NCBI RefSeq assembly: GCF_009908265.2
Contig: NZ_JAAATX020000007.1
Span: forward strand, 186,001 to 250,000
Source of the DNA: Paragemmobacter amnigenus
GTDB taxonomy: Bacteria; Pseudomonadota; Alphaproteobacteria; Rhodobacterales; Rhodobacteraceae
DNA: 64,000 bases
Reading direction: 5' to 3'
Made by a program: the position numbers and the translations under genes. Shown here piece after piece: positions 31,969-40,530 of the stretch (position 1 is its first letter; each line of letters starts with the position of its first letter). The notes under the pieces are model-generated. The model was given only the letters and a program-made list of their open reading frames with translations. It made no database searches and was not told the DNA's origin.

Positions 31969-32476
31969 GAGCCGAATCAACGAGCCGGGTCCGAAGCAGG
32001 CCGAGGCGGAAAAGCCCAAGGCACCGGAGACCAGCGTGACCAAGCCCAGCACCGACTTCACCCCTTCGGCCCCCAAGGGCAAGGCTGCGGCCTCCGTGCT
32101 GTCGTCGGATCTGACGGTGGTCGGCAACCTGCGCACCACCGGCGACATCCAGGTCGAAGGCACGGTCGAAGGCGACATCCGCGCGCATCTGCTGACGGTG
32201 GGCGAAAGCGCCACCATCAGGGGCGAGATCGTGGCGGATGACATCGTGGTCAATGGCCGCGTGATCGGCCGCGTGCGCGGGCTGAAGGTGCGGCTGACGT
32301 CGACCGCGCGGGTCGAGGGCGACATCATCCACAAGACCATCGCGATCGAAAGCGGCGCGCATTTCGAAGGGTCGGTCCAGCGTCAGGACGACCCGCTGGC
32401 ACAGGGCCGCGCCCCCGGTGCGGCGCCGGTCAATCCGGCCCCTGCCACCCCGACGGTCAAGCCCGACGAGTTGTGA
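31958..32476 (+). CDS. Bactofilin family cytoskeletal protein
   Basis: A 172-residue bactofilin. An unstructured N-terminal tail (residues 1-45, Lys/Pro-rich) precedes the DUF583 beta-helix core (about 47-140) with evenly spaced turns such as LTVVGNLRTTGDIQVEGTVEGD, LLTVGESATIRGEIVADD and RVEGDIIHKTIAIESG. The C-terminal tail is again Pro/Ala-rich. Bactofilins polymerise without nucleotide and act as scaffolds for wall-modifying enzymes. The start overlaps the last 11 bases of the M23 peptidase gene, and a terminator follows directly, so the two form a two-gene unit. Confidence 0.94.
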   Translation: MFSKSRINEPGPKQAEAEKPKAPETSVTKPSTDFTPSAPKGKAAASVLSSDLTVVGNLRTTGDIQVEGTVEGDIRAHLLTVGESATIRGEIVADDIVVNGRVIGRVRGLKVRLTSTARVEGDIIHKTIAIESGAHFEGSVQRQDDPLAQGRAPGAAPVNPAPATPTVKPDEL

Positions 32477-32501
32477 TCCCCGCCCTTTGCGGAACGCGAC
32501 G

Positions 32502-32523
32502 GGGCGCCTTCGGGCGCCCTTTT
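32502..32523 (+). terminator. Intrinsic terminator with TTCG tetraloop
   Basis: A 7-bp stem GGGCGCC/GGCGCCC closes a TTCG loop, a very stable RNA tetraloop, and is followed by TTTT. It lies 25 bp after the bactofilin stop and 6 bp before the end of the convergent DUF2189 gene. Confidence 0.88.
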
Positions 32524-32528
32524 GCATG

Positions 32529-33314
32529 TCAGGCCCAGGCCACCGCGCGGCGGTAGAGGTGCCAGCTGGCATGGCCCAGCACCGGCAGCACGATGAAAAG
32601 CCCGAGGAAACCGGGCAGCATCCCGACAAAGAGCAGCGACGCGATGAAGGCCCCCCAGCCCAGCATGATGACCGGATTCTCGCGCACAAGGGCGAGAGAG
32701 GTCAGCATCGCGGTGACGAAATCCACCTCGCGGTCATCCAGCAGCATGGGCAGGCTGACCACGGTCAGGGCGTAAAGCAGCGTGGCAAAGACCGCCCCCA
32801 CAGCCGTGCCGAAGGCCAGCATCGCCAACCCCTCGGGCGTGAGGAACACGCCCATCGAGGAGGAGACGTTGGTCATCGTCGACTTGCCGAGGAAAAGCGC
32901 GAAGATCATGTGGGACAGGAAGTTCCAGAACAGGAAGAACACCACGATCACCGCCGCCATGGAGGGGATCTGGCGGTCCTTCTGGCGGAACACCGCACCG
33001 AGGATTTCGGACAGCACCAGCGGCACCCCGCCTTCGCGGCGGCGGCTGATCTCGTAAAAGCCGCAGGCGACGAAGGGGCCGAGGATGGGGAAACCGGCGG
33101 CGGCGGGAAGGGTCCACCAGACCTGCCCCTTCAGCGTGAAGGCAAGGAACAAAAGCCAGCCGCCCGCGAAATAGACGGTGGCGAAGAAGGCGCCATAGGT
33201 CGGCTGGGCAAGGAAATCGCTCCAGCCTTCGCGCAGGGCGTGGCGCAGGTCGGACATGTCCAGCGACAGGATCTCAGGCCGCGCCGCGGGCGGCATGCCG
33301 GTCTGATAGGTCAT
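32529..33314 (-). CDS. DUF2189 membrane protein
   Basis: A 261-residue inner-membrane protein with about six hydrophobic segments, starting around residue 40 (YGAFFATVYFAGGWLLFLAF). Family signs are SDLRHALREGWSDFLAQP near the N-terminus, GPFVACGFYEISRRRE in the first third, and the final VLPVLGHASWHLYRRAV, typical of DUF2189 proteins. The function is unknown; some relatives are annotated as cytochrome-c-oxidase-associated, which I cannot support here. ATG 33312-33314 has a GGAGGGG site; eight upstream codons in frame are unlikely to be used. It converges with the bactofilin gene. Confidence 0.85.
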   Translation of the reverse strand: MTYQTGMPPAARPEILSLDMSDLRHALREGWSDFLAQPTYGAFFATVYFAGGWLLFLAFTLKGQVWWTLPAAAGFPILGPFVACGFYEISRRREGGVPLVLSEILGAVFRQKDRQIPSMAAVIVVFFLFWNFLSHMIFALFLGKSTMTNVSSSMGVFLTPEGLAMLAFGTAVGAVFATLLYALTVVSLPMLLDDREVDFVTAMLTSLALVRENPVIMLGWGAFIASLLFVGMLPGFLGLFIVLPVLGHASWHLYRRAVAWA

Positions 33315-33387
33315 GGTTCCCCTCCGCTTTTGCACGGAGCCTATGCGCGGGGGACCGGCGGGGCAAAGATGTTTTTTGGATGTAGCC

Positions 33388-34515
33388 TTAGTCTTCGGCG
33401 GTCGCTTCGGCGCGGGACTTGCCCGCCACGTCCATCGCCAGCGTCGCCGCCATGAAGCGGTCGAGGTCGCCGTCCAGAACCCCCTGCGTGTCCGAGGTTT
33501 CGACGCCGGTCCGCAGGTCCTTGACCATCTGGTAGGGCTGCAGGACGTAGGAGCGGATCTGGTTGCCCCATCCCGCCTCGCCCTTGGCCGCGTGCTGGGC
33601 GTTGATCTCGGCGTTCCGCTTGTCGAGTTCCATCTGGTAGAGCCGCGATTTCAGCGCGTTCATCGCGATCTCGCGGTTCTGGTGCTGGGATTTCATCGAC
33701 GAGGTCACGACGATGCCGGTCGGAAGGTGGGTGATCCGCACTGCCGAGTCGGTGGTGTTCACGTGCTGCCCGCCCGCGCCGGAGGACCGGTAGGTGTCGA
33801 TGCGGATTTCACTGTCGGGGACCACGATCTCGATATTGTCGTCCACCACGGGATAGACCCAGACCGAGCAGAACGAAGTATGCCGCCGCGCCGCCGAGTC
33901 ATAGGGCGAGATGCGGACAAGACGGTGCACGCCCGATTCCGATTTCAGCCAGCCATAGGCGTTCTGGCCCGTGATCTTGTAGGCAGCCGACCGGATGCCC
34001 GCCTCTTCGCCCGCGGTTTCGGATTGCAGTTCGACCTTGTAGCCCTTCTTCTCCGCCCAGCGGACGTACATCCGCGCCAGCATCGAGGCCCAGTCGCAGG
34101 ATTCCGTCCCGCCGGCGCCGGCGTTGATTTCGAGGAAGGTGTCGTTCCCGTCCGCCTCGCCGTCGAGAAGCGCCTCGAGTTCCTTGGCGGCGGCGATGTC
34201 GACCAGCGATTTCAGCGAAGCCTCGGCCTCGGCCACGATTTCCTGATCGCCCTCCATCTCGCCCAGTTCGATCAGCTCGACATTGTCGCGCAGTCCCGCT
34301 TCGATCATGCGGTAGGTCGACACGGCATCCAGCAGCGCCTGACGTTCGCGCATGAGCTTCTGCGCCTTGGCGGGGTCGTTCCACAGATCGGGCGCCTCGA
34401 TCATGGCGTCGAATTCTTCCAGACGGTGGGGGGCGGTTTCCCAGTCCATGCGCTGCGCGAGCAGTTTCAGCGACTTGGTGATCGCATCGACATTGTTCTG
34501 CGTCTCAGAGCGCAT
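33388..34515 (-). CDS. prfB: Peptide chain release factor 2
   Basis: A 375-residue class I release factor that recognises UGA and UAA stop codons. The catalytic GGQ loop is present ([17 protein letters not shown]). The anticodon-mimic region reads [15 protein letters not shown], where most RF2 proteins have SPF, a conservative Phe-to-Tyr change. The reading frame is continuous from ATG 34513-34515, so the programmed +1 frameshift known from E. coli prfB is absent. It lies 78 bp after the PBP1A gene on the same strand, an order common in related bacteria. Confidence 0.96.
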   Translation of the reverse strand: MRSETQNNVDAITKSLKLLAQRMDWETAPHRLEEFDAMIEAPDLWNDPAKAQKLMRERQALLDAVSTYRMIEAGLRDNVELIELGEMEGDQEIVAEAEASLKSLVDIAAAKELEALLDGEADGNDTFLEINAGAGGTESCDWASMLARMYVRWAEKKGYKVELQSETAGEEAGIRSAAYKITGQNAYGWLKSESGVHRLVRISPYDSAARRHTSFCSVWVYPVVDDNIEIVVPDSEIRIDTYRSSGAGGQHVNTTDSAVRITHLPTGIVVTSSMKSQHQNREIAMNALKSRLYQMELDKRNAEINAQHAAKGEAGWGNQIRSYVLQPYQMVKDLRTGVETSDTQGVLDGDLDRFMAATLAMDVAGKSRAEATAED

Positions 34516-34593
34516 GGCGGTCGTTCCTGTCTGTCTGGTTGCGGCGGGGTGATAGCGGTTGCGGCGGATGCGGGCAAGGGCGGCAAGGCCCGT

Positions 34594-37143
34594 CTAGTAG
34601 AGCCCGCCGGAACTGAGCGTTCCGAAATCCGCCTTTTCGGGGATCACGGCGGTTTCGCCGGTGGCCGTGGTCACCGTCGTCTCGCCCCCGCCATCGCTTT
34701 CGCCATAGGCGAAGAGTGGCAGGTTCGATCCCATGGCAAAGCCGCCGTCCACCATCATGTCCAGACCGATGATGCCGTCCACGCCTTCGCGGAAATATTC
34801 GACCTGCACGTTCGGCCCGCTGGCATCGTCGGGCAGCAGCGCGCCGGTGAAACGGTCAAGCTTGACCCAGCGCCCGCCGGGGGGGACGCGGAATTCGGCC
34901 CCGCCATATTTGGCGACGGCTTCCTTCATGAATTTCTGGAACACGGGCGCGCACATCCCGCCGCCCGAGGCGCCGGAGCCGAGGCTGCGCGGCTGGTCGT
35001 AGCCCATGTAGCAGCCCGCCACGATGTTCGAGGTATAGCCGATGAACCACACGTCCTTGGCATCGTTCGTGGTGCCGGTCTTGCCCGCCACCGGAACCGG
35101 CAGGTCGACCGCGCTGGAGGCGGTGCCGCGGGTGACGACGCCTTCCATCATCGAGGTGAGCTGATAGGCGGTGACGGCATCCATGACCCGTTCGCGCTCC
35201 GACCGGATCGTCACGCCTTCGCCTGCGGGCAGGTTGGCGGTGGCGCAGTCGATGCAGTCGCGCGTGTCGTGGCGATAGATGGTGCGGCCGAAGCGGTCCT
35301 GCACGCGGTCGACCAGCGTGGGTTCCACCCGCTCGCCGCCATTGGCGAACATGGCATAGGCGGCGACCATCTTGAACAGCGTGCTTTCCTGCGCGCCAAG
35401 GCTGTTGGCAAGGAAGGGGCGCATGGGGTCGTAGACGCCGAAGCGTTCGGCATAGCGGGCGACGGTTTCCATACCGATTTCCTGCGCGATCCGCACGGTC
35501 ATCAGGTTGCGCGACTGTTCGATCCCCGTGCGAACGGGGGTCGGCCCGTAGAATTTGTTGGATGCGTTCTTGGGCGTCCAGAGCCCTTCGGCGGTTTCCA
35601 CCTCGATCGGGGCGTCGACGACGATGGTGCCGGGGGTGAAGCCGTTGTCGAGCGCTGCGGCATAGACGAAGGGTTTGAAGCTGGACCCCGGCTGGCGGGT
35701 GGCCTGCGTGGCGCGGTTGAAGACGCTGTCCTGATACGAGAACCCGCCCTGCATCGCGATGACGCGGCCGGTGAAGACGTCCATCGCCATGAAGCCGCCC
35801 TGCACTTCGGGGATCTGACGCAGCGACCAGCGGACGAAGCTGCCATCCTCGTCAGACGTCACGGGGCGCACCAGCACCACATCGCCGACCGACACGAGGT
35901 CGCCCGCGCTGTTCGCCCTGGGGCCCAGCGACCCGTCGGCGTTGCGCTTGCGCGCCCAGGTCACGTCCTCGGCGGGAATCCAATGGCCATCGGCGTCATC
36001 CTCCACCCCCTCGATGCCGATGCGGGCGTCATTCTCGCCCACTTCCAGCACCACGGCGGGGGACCATCCGGCGATGTCGCGCGGCACCTCGATCTGGGTC
36101 AGGTTCGGGCGCCAGTCGGCCAGCTGTTCGGCGGGCATCACCTTGCCCGTCCCGCGCCATACACCCAGCGAGCGGTCGTATTTCTCCAGCCCCTCGCGCA
36201 GGGCGGCGGCGGCGACGGCCTGCAGGTCGGGATCGACCGTGGCGCGGATCGACAGGCCACCGCCGAAGAATTCCTCCTCGCCGAAGGTGGACGAGAGCTG
36301 GCGGCGGATCTCGTCGGTGAAATAGCCACGGGGGGGCAGCGCCTCGCGGAAGGCGGGGTAGTCGCCGTTCTGCACGGTGAGCAGCGGCTGTTCCGCCTCG
36401 GCCTTGGCCTGTTCACGGGTGATGTAGCCATCTTCGGCCATGCGGTTCAGCACATAGGCCCGACGTTCCAGCGCGCGGTCCTTGTTGCGGACGGGGTGCA
36501 TTTCGGACGGCGCCTTGGGCAGGGTGGCAAGATAGGCCGCCTCGCCCGCCGTCAGGGCGGAGAGGGGTTTGTTGAAATAGGTCTGCGCCGCGGCGGCGAC
36601 GCCATAGCTGTTCTGGCCGAGGAAGATCTCGTTCAGGTAAAGTTCGAGGATCTTGTCCTTGGACAGCGTTTCCTCAAGACGGGTGGCAAGGATGATTTCC
36701 TTGATCTTGCGTTCACCCGTGCGGTCGCCGGAGAGAAGAAAGTTCTTCATCACCTGCTGGGTGATGGTCGAGGCGCCGCGCAGATCCTTGCCGCGTGTCA
36801 GGATCGCATCGCGGAAGGCCGCCGCCATGCCGGTGACGTCATAGCCGTGATGGGCGTAGAAGTTCTTGTCCTCGGCCGCGATGAAGGCCTGTTTGACGAC
36901 GGCGGGGATATCCTCGATCGGCACGAACAGGCGGCGTTCCTGCGCGAATTCGTCGATGATCCGCCCCTCGCCGGAATAGATGCGGCTGATCGTGGGGGGG
37001 GTGTATTGCGCGAGGCTTTCATGGCTGGGAAGGTCGCGCGAATACATCCAGAAGATCGCGCCGACCGTCAGGGCGGCAAAAAGGATGCCCAGCGTGACCG
37101 CCGTAAAGATCGCCCCGAAGAAGGACCCGATAAACCTTAGCAC
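34594..37143 (-). CDS. mrcA: Bifunctional penicillin-binding protein 1A
   Basis: About 849 residues. A short cytoplasmic start and membrane helix (residues about 5-35) lead to a GT51 glycosyltransferase domain (EDKNFYAHHGYDVTGM, STITQQVMKNFLL, KDKILELYLNEIFLGQNSYG). An intervening OB-like region precedes the transpeptidase domain with SSFK (QPGSSFKPFVYAA), SRN-like QSRNLM and KTGT (AGKTGTTNDAKDVWF). It polymerises and cross-links peptidoglycan in the periplasm. The start is probably GTG 37141-37143, just before the membrane helix; upstream in-frame codons give no family sequence. It follows the amidase gene by 109 bp, forming a cell-wall gene pair. Confidence 0.93.
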   Translation of the reverse strand: MLRFIGSFFGAIFTAVTLGILFAALTVGAIFWMYSRDLPSHESLAQYTPPTISRIYSGEGRIIDEFAQERRLFVPIEDIPAVVKQAFIAAEDKNFYAHHGYDVTGMAAAFRDAILTRGKDLRGASTITQQVMKNFLLSGDRTGERKIKEIILATRLEETLSKDKILELYLNEIFLGQNSYGVAAAAQTYFNKPLSALTAGEAAYLATLPKAPSEMHPVRNKDRALERRAYVLNRMAEDGYITREQAKAEAEQPLLTVQNGDYPAFREALPPRGYFTDEIRRQLSSTFGEEEFFGGGLSIRATVDPDLQAVAAAALREGLEKYDRSLGVWRGTGKVMPAEQLADWRPNLTQIEVPRDIAGWSPAVVLEVGENDARIGIEGVEDDADGHWIPAEDVTWARKRNADGSLGPRANSAGDLVSVGDVVLVRPVTSDEDGSFVRWSLRQIPEVQGGFMAMDVFTGRVIAMQGGFSYQDSVFNRATQATRQPGSSFKPFVYAAALDNGFTPGTIVVDAPIEVETAEGLWTPKNASNKFYGPTPVRTGIEQSRNLMTVRIAQEIGMETVARYAERFGVYDPMRPFLANSLGAQESTLFKMVAAYAMFANGGERVEPTLVDRVQDRFGRTIYRHDTRDCIDCATANLPAGEGVTIRSERERVMDAVTAYQLTSMMEGVVTRGTASSAVDLPVPVAGKTGTTNDAKDVWFIGYTSNIVAGCYMGYDQPRSLGSGASGGGMCAPVFQKFMKEAVAKYGGAEFRVPPGGRWVKLDRFTGALLPDDASGPNVQVEYFREGVDGIIGLDMMVDGGFAMGSNLPLFAYGESDGGGETTVTTATGETAVIPEKADFGTLSSGGLY

Positions 37144-37252
37144 GCGCGCAAATCCCGAAATGCAGATGATGCCGCGCTTATACACGTCCCGCGCGGGAAA
37201 GGTCAAAACGATGCCGTGAAACCGGGCGCGGCGGCGGCGGGCCACCGCCCGT

Positions 37253-38461
37253 TCAGTCGCCCCTGACCAGCCCCGCCAGCGCCGCATCCTGCGCCGACCA
37301 TGCGCGCAAGCCGTCGCGGATCGCCGCCGTCATCGCCGCGCGCCAGTCAGGATCGAGCAGCCGCTCCAGATCCGAGGCCGAAGAGAGGAAGCCCAGTTCG
37401 ATCAGGACGGACGGGATATCGGGCGATTTCAGCACCGAAAAGCCCGCCTGCTGGATCGGATGGCGGTGCATCTTGAGCCCCGCGCCCGAGATGGACTCGC
37501 GCAGCGTGACGGCCAGACGGTCGATGCGCGGCTTCGTCTCGGTCCGTGCCATGTCCATCAGGACGGTCGCCACCAGATCGTCCTGCTGCGACAGGTCCAG
37601 CCCCGACAGCAGGTCGTCGCGGTCATGCCGTTCGGCAAGGGCGCGGGCGGCCTCGTCGCTGGCTTCATCGGCGAGGGTGTAGATGGTGGCACCCACCGCC
37701 TCGCCCTCGGCCAAGGCATCGGCGTGGAGCGAGAGGAACACATGCGCCCCCGCCGCACGGGCGATGGAGGTGCGGGTTTCGAGGGGGACGAAGACATCCT
37801 CCTCGCGTGTGAGGACCACGTTGAAGCCGCCGTCGCGGACCAGCACTTCCTTCAGTTCGCGCGCGAAGGTCAGCATCAGGTCGGCCTCGGTATGGCCATC
37901 GCGTTCGGCGCCGGGGTCGATGCCGCCATGGCCGGGGTCCAGCACCACCGTCAGCGGCCCCGCGCCCCGCAGGACAGGCGGCGGTAGGTCGGCGGCAGGC
38001 GGGAGCGCCCAGTCCGGCGGCTCGGGAAGTGCGGCGGCGGCGGCAAAGCTGGCCTCGTCCGCGGGCAGCAGGCGCAGGGTGACAATGGCGCCCTGCCCCG
38101 TCGCCATCTGCGCCTGATCCACGACAAGCGGCGCGGCAAGTTCCATCACCACCCGCGACCAGCCGGGGCGGAAGCTGCCCGCATGGATTGCGGTGATATG
38201 GCGGCTGTCCTGCGCCACATCCGGCAGGGTCGACCAGTCCACCTCGCGGAAATCCATGACCAGACGGCGGGGATCGTCGGCAAGACGCACGCGCCACGGC
38301 ACCGGCTGGCTGAGCGACAGCGTGATCTCGAGCGCGTCGCCCCGGTCGGTGATGGAGGATGCCGCAGGCTCCAGCCGCGCAAGCGCGGACAGGTCCTGCG
38401 CCGTGGCGGCGGGCAGCCATCCGCATAGGACCACAAGGCAGGCCACAAGAAACGCGCGCAT
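37253..38461 (-). CDS. N-acetylmuramoyl-L-alanine amidase with AMIN domain
   Basis: A 402-residue secreted enzyme. The signal peptide (MRAFLVACLVVLCGWLPAATA) is followed by an AMIN domain (ITLSLSQPVPWRVRL, residues about 40-130) that directs binding to the division site or envelope, a Pro/Ala linker, and an Amidase_3 domain. Zinc ligands and the catalytic Glu appear in VVLDPGHGGIDPGA, the Glu of HTEADLML, SLHADAL and VLIELGFLSS. It removes stem peptides from peptidoglycan, and AmiC-type enzymes split daughter cells. ATG 38459-38461 fits the signal peptide; a longer frame upstream has none. Confidence 0.93.
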   Translation of the reverse strand: MRAFLVACLVVLCGWLPAATAQDLSALARLEPAASSITDRGDALEITLSLSQPVPWRVRLADDPRRLVMDFREVDWSTLPDVAQDSRHITAIHAGSFRPGWSRVVMELAAPLVVDQAQMATGQGAIVTLRLLPADEASFAAAAALPEPPDWALPPAADLPPPVLRGAGPLTVVLDPGHGGIDPGAERDGHTEADLMLTFARELKEVLVRDGGFNVVLTREEDVFVPLETRTSIARAAGAHVFLSLHADALAEGEAVGATIYTLADEASDEAARALAERHDRDDLLSGLDLSQQDDLVATVLMDMARTETKPRIDRLAVTLRESISGAGLKMHRHPIQQAGFSVLKSPDIPSVLIELGFLSSASDLERLLDPDWRAAMTAAIRDGLRAWSAQDAALAGLVRGD

Positions 38462-38512
38462 CGATACCCCTGCTTTGCCCCGACTATCGGGCCAGTCGCG
38501 GCCCTTGTCCAT

Positions 38513-39667
38513 TCACGACCGCTTGGCCCGCGTCTGCATATGGGCCTGCAGGCGGCGCAGCCCTTCGGTGATGTCCGCCGTGGCGCGGGCATAGGAGAAG
38601 CGCAGGGTCCGCGCCCCGCGCAGGGGGTCGAAATCCAGCCCCGGCGTGACGGCGACCCCAGCCTCTTCCAGCAACTCGCGCGAGAGGGCGAGGCTGTCAT
38701 CGGTCAGGTCCGAGACATCGGCATAGATGTAGAAGGCCCCGTCGGGCGGCGCGATGCGGGTGAAGCCCGCCTTGGGCAGCCCCTCGAGCATCAGGCGGCG
38801 GTTTTCGGCATAGACGGCGCGGTTCGCCTCCAGCTCGTCGACACAGTCCAGCGCGGCGAGGGCGGCGATCTGGCTGGCATGGGGCGGGCAGATGAACATG
38901 TTCTGCGCCAGACGTTCGACGGTGCGGATATGGTCCTCGGGGACCACCATCCAGCCGATGCGCCAGCCGGTCATCGAGAAGTACTTGGAGAAGGAGTTGA
39001 TGACGTAAGCCTGATCCGAGATTTCCAGCGCCGATGTGGCGCGGTCGGCGTAATGCAGGCCGTGATAGATCTCGTCCGAGATGAAGGCGATGTCGCGGGC
39101 GCGGGCCGCCTGCATCAGCCCCGAAAGATGGTCGCGCGCGAGCATCGTCCCCGAGGGATTGCCGGGCGAGGCGACGATCAGCCCCTGCATGTCGATCCCC
39201 GCAAGGTCGGCGGGGACGGGTTGCAGGCGGTTCGCGTCGCTCGTGGGGATGCCCACGGGTTCCAGCGACAGGGCGCGCAGGATCTGGCGATAGCTGGGAT
39301 AGCCCGGCTCGCCCAGACCCACGCGGTCGCCGGCATCGAACAGCGCGGTGAAGGCCAGCAGGAAGGCGCCCGACGATCCGGCGGTGACGATCACGCGGTC
39401 GGGGTCGAGGTCCACGCCATACCAGCGGGCATAGAGCTGCGCGATCCCGCGGCGCAACTCGGGGATGCCGAGCGCCACGGTATACCCCAAGGGCCCCGCC
39501 TCCATCGCGCGGGCAAGGGCGGCGCGGGCGGCGGCGGGGGCGGGCGTGCCGGGTTGGCCGACCTCCATATGGATGATCGACCGCCCCGCCTCTTCCAGAC
39601 GGCGCGCGGCATCGACCACGTCCATCACGATGAAGGGATCGACCTGCCCGCGCCTAGACTTCCGCAT
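38513..39667 (-). CDS. Class I/II pyridoxal-phosphate aminotransferase
   Basis: A 384-residue fold-type I aminotransferase. PLP contacts are recognisable: TAGSSGAFLLAF (phosphate cup), ASPGNPSGTM, the Asp in FISDEIYHGLHY and the Schiff-base Lys in NSFSKYFSMTGWRIGW. The C-terminal Arg is in RTLRFSYA. The amino donor is unknown; relatives are often annotated as aspartate- or alanine-type. ATG 39665-39667 is the likely start because conserved sequence follows at once. It is divergent from a DsbA-like gene, with a large inverted repeat between them. Confidence 0.9.
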   Translation of the reverse strand: MRKSRRGQVDPFIVMDVVDAARRLEEAGRSIIHMEVGQPGTPAPAAARAALARAMEAGPLGYTVALGIPELRRGIAQLYARWYGVDLDPDRVIVTAGSSGAFLLAFTALFDAGDRVGLGEPGYPSYRQILRALSLEPVGIPTSDANRLQPVPADLAGIDMQGLIVASPGNPSGTMLARDHLSGLMQAARARDIAFISDEIYHGLHYADRATSALEISDQAYVINSFSKYFSMTGWRIGWMVVPEDHIRTVERLAQNMFICPPHASQIAALAALDCVDELEANRAVYAENRRLMLEGLPKAGFTRIAPPDGAFYIYADVSDLTDDSLALSRELLEEAGVAVTPGLDFDPLRGARTLRFSYARATADITEGLRRLQAHMQTRAKRS

Positions 39668-39672
39668 CACTG

Positions 39673-39713
39673 CCCCCGTAAGGTATCGGGCAATGCTCTG
39701 TCCCTTACGGGGG
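39673..39713. promoter_or_regulatory. 11-bp inverted repeat between divergent genes
   Basis: CCCCCGTAAGG (39673-39683) and CCTTACGGGGG (39703-39713) are perfect inverted repeats 19 bases apart. They sit between the aminotransferase start (39667, leftward) and the DsbA-like start (39762, rightward). It could be an operator for both genes or a leader hairpin. Confidence 0.5.
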
Positions 39714-39761
39714 CCGAGGTCAAGCCAATGCCCGACACGGGCCCCAGTCACGGAGCCATCC

Positions 39762-40511
39762 ATGCGCCGCCTTCTTGCAGGGTCCGCCCTTGCCCTTGCC
39801 GCTGCCCTGCCCGCCCTTGCCGAAGGGTTGACCGACATGACCGCAACCGAGCGCGAGGCCTTCCGTGCCGAGGTGCGGGCCTATCTGATGGAAAATCCCG
39901 AAGTCCTGATGGAGGCCATCGCGGTGCTGGAAAACCGCGAACAGGCGGCGGCGATCGAGCAGGACAAGCAGCTTCTGGCGGAATATCACGACGCGATCTT
40001 CAACGATCCGGCAAGCTGGGTGGGCGGCAATCCGGATGGTGACATCACGGTGGTGGAATTCATCGACTATCGCTGCGGCTATTGCCGCAAGGCGTGGGAA
40101 GAGGTGGACAAGCTGGTCGAAGGGGACGGGAACATCCGCTTTGTCCTGAAGGAGTTTCCGATTCTGGGCGAGCAGTCGGTGCTGTCGTCGCGCTTTGCCA
40201 TCGCGGTGCTGCAACTGCACGGGGGCGAAGCCTACAAGCAGGCGCATGACGCCCTTCTGTCGCTGCGCGCCGATGCGACGCCCGAGGCGCTGGTCCGCGT
40301 GGCCGAGGGGATGGGGCTGGAGCCGCAGCCGATCATGGAGCGGATGCAGGCGCCGGAAGTCACGAAGATCATCGAGGACAACCACAAGCTGGCCCAGACG
40401 CTGCAGATTTCGGGCACGCCGACCTTCGTGATCGACGGGACCTTCGTGCGGGGCTACGTGCCGCTGGACGGGATGCAGCAGATCGTGGCGCAGCAGCGGG
40501 CGGACGGTTAG
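39762..40511 (+). CDS. DsbA/DsbG-like periplasmic thiol oxidoreductase
   Basis: A 249-residue exported protein. The signal peptide (MRRLLAGSALALAAALPALA) is followed by a helical region resembling the ScsC/copper-sensitivity N-terminal extension (EVRAYLMENPEVLMEAI; residues about 25-75). A thioredoxin-fold DsbA domain follows with active site C105-GY-C108 in YRCGYCRKAWEEV and the cis-proline loop ISGTPTFVI. It should form or shuffle disulfides in the periplasm, and the N-terminal extension suggests a trimerising ScsC- or BdbD-like type. A dsbB gene begins at 63601 but is not linked. The promoter region holds the 39673-39713 inverted repeat. Confidence 0.9.
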   Translation: MRRLLAGSALALAAALPALAEGLTDMTATEREAFRAEVRAYLMENPEVLMEAIAVLENREQAAAIEQDKQLLAEYHDAIFNDPASWVGGNPDGDITVVEFIDYRCGYCRKAWEEVDKLVEGDGNIRFVLKEFPILGEQSVLSSRFAIAVLQLHGGEAYKQAHDALLSLRADATPEALVRVAEGMGLEPQPIMERMQAPEVTKIIEDNHKLAQTLQISGTPTFVIDGTFVRGYVPLDGMQQIVAQQRADG

Positions 40512-40515
40512 GGAC

Positions 40516-40530
40516 GGGGGCCGCGCCCCC
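40516..40530. terminator. Short GC hairpin between convergent genes
   Basis: GGGGGC/GCCCCC with a 3-base loop lies between the DsbA-like stop and the ispG stop, whose last base it includes. No T-run follows, so bidirectional termination is inferred only from its position. Confidence 0.45.

Noticed and set aside
33388-34515. Programmed frameshift in prfB
   Set aside because: The RF2 frame is continuous from ATG to stop with no internal UGA, so the E. coli-type frameshift is absent.
33313-37140. A 1,275-codon open frame on the plus strand
   Set aside because: It is antisense to prfB and PBP1A, both complete with catalytic motifs. The His/Gly/Arg-rich product shows no domains.
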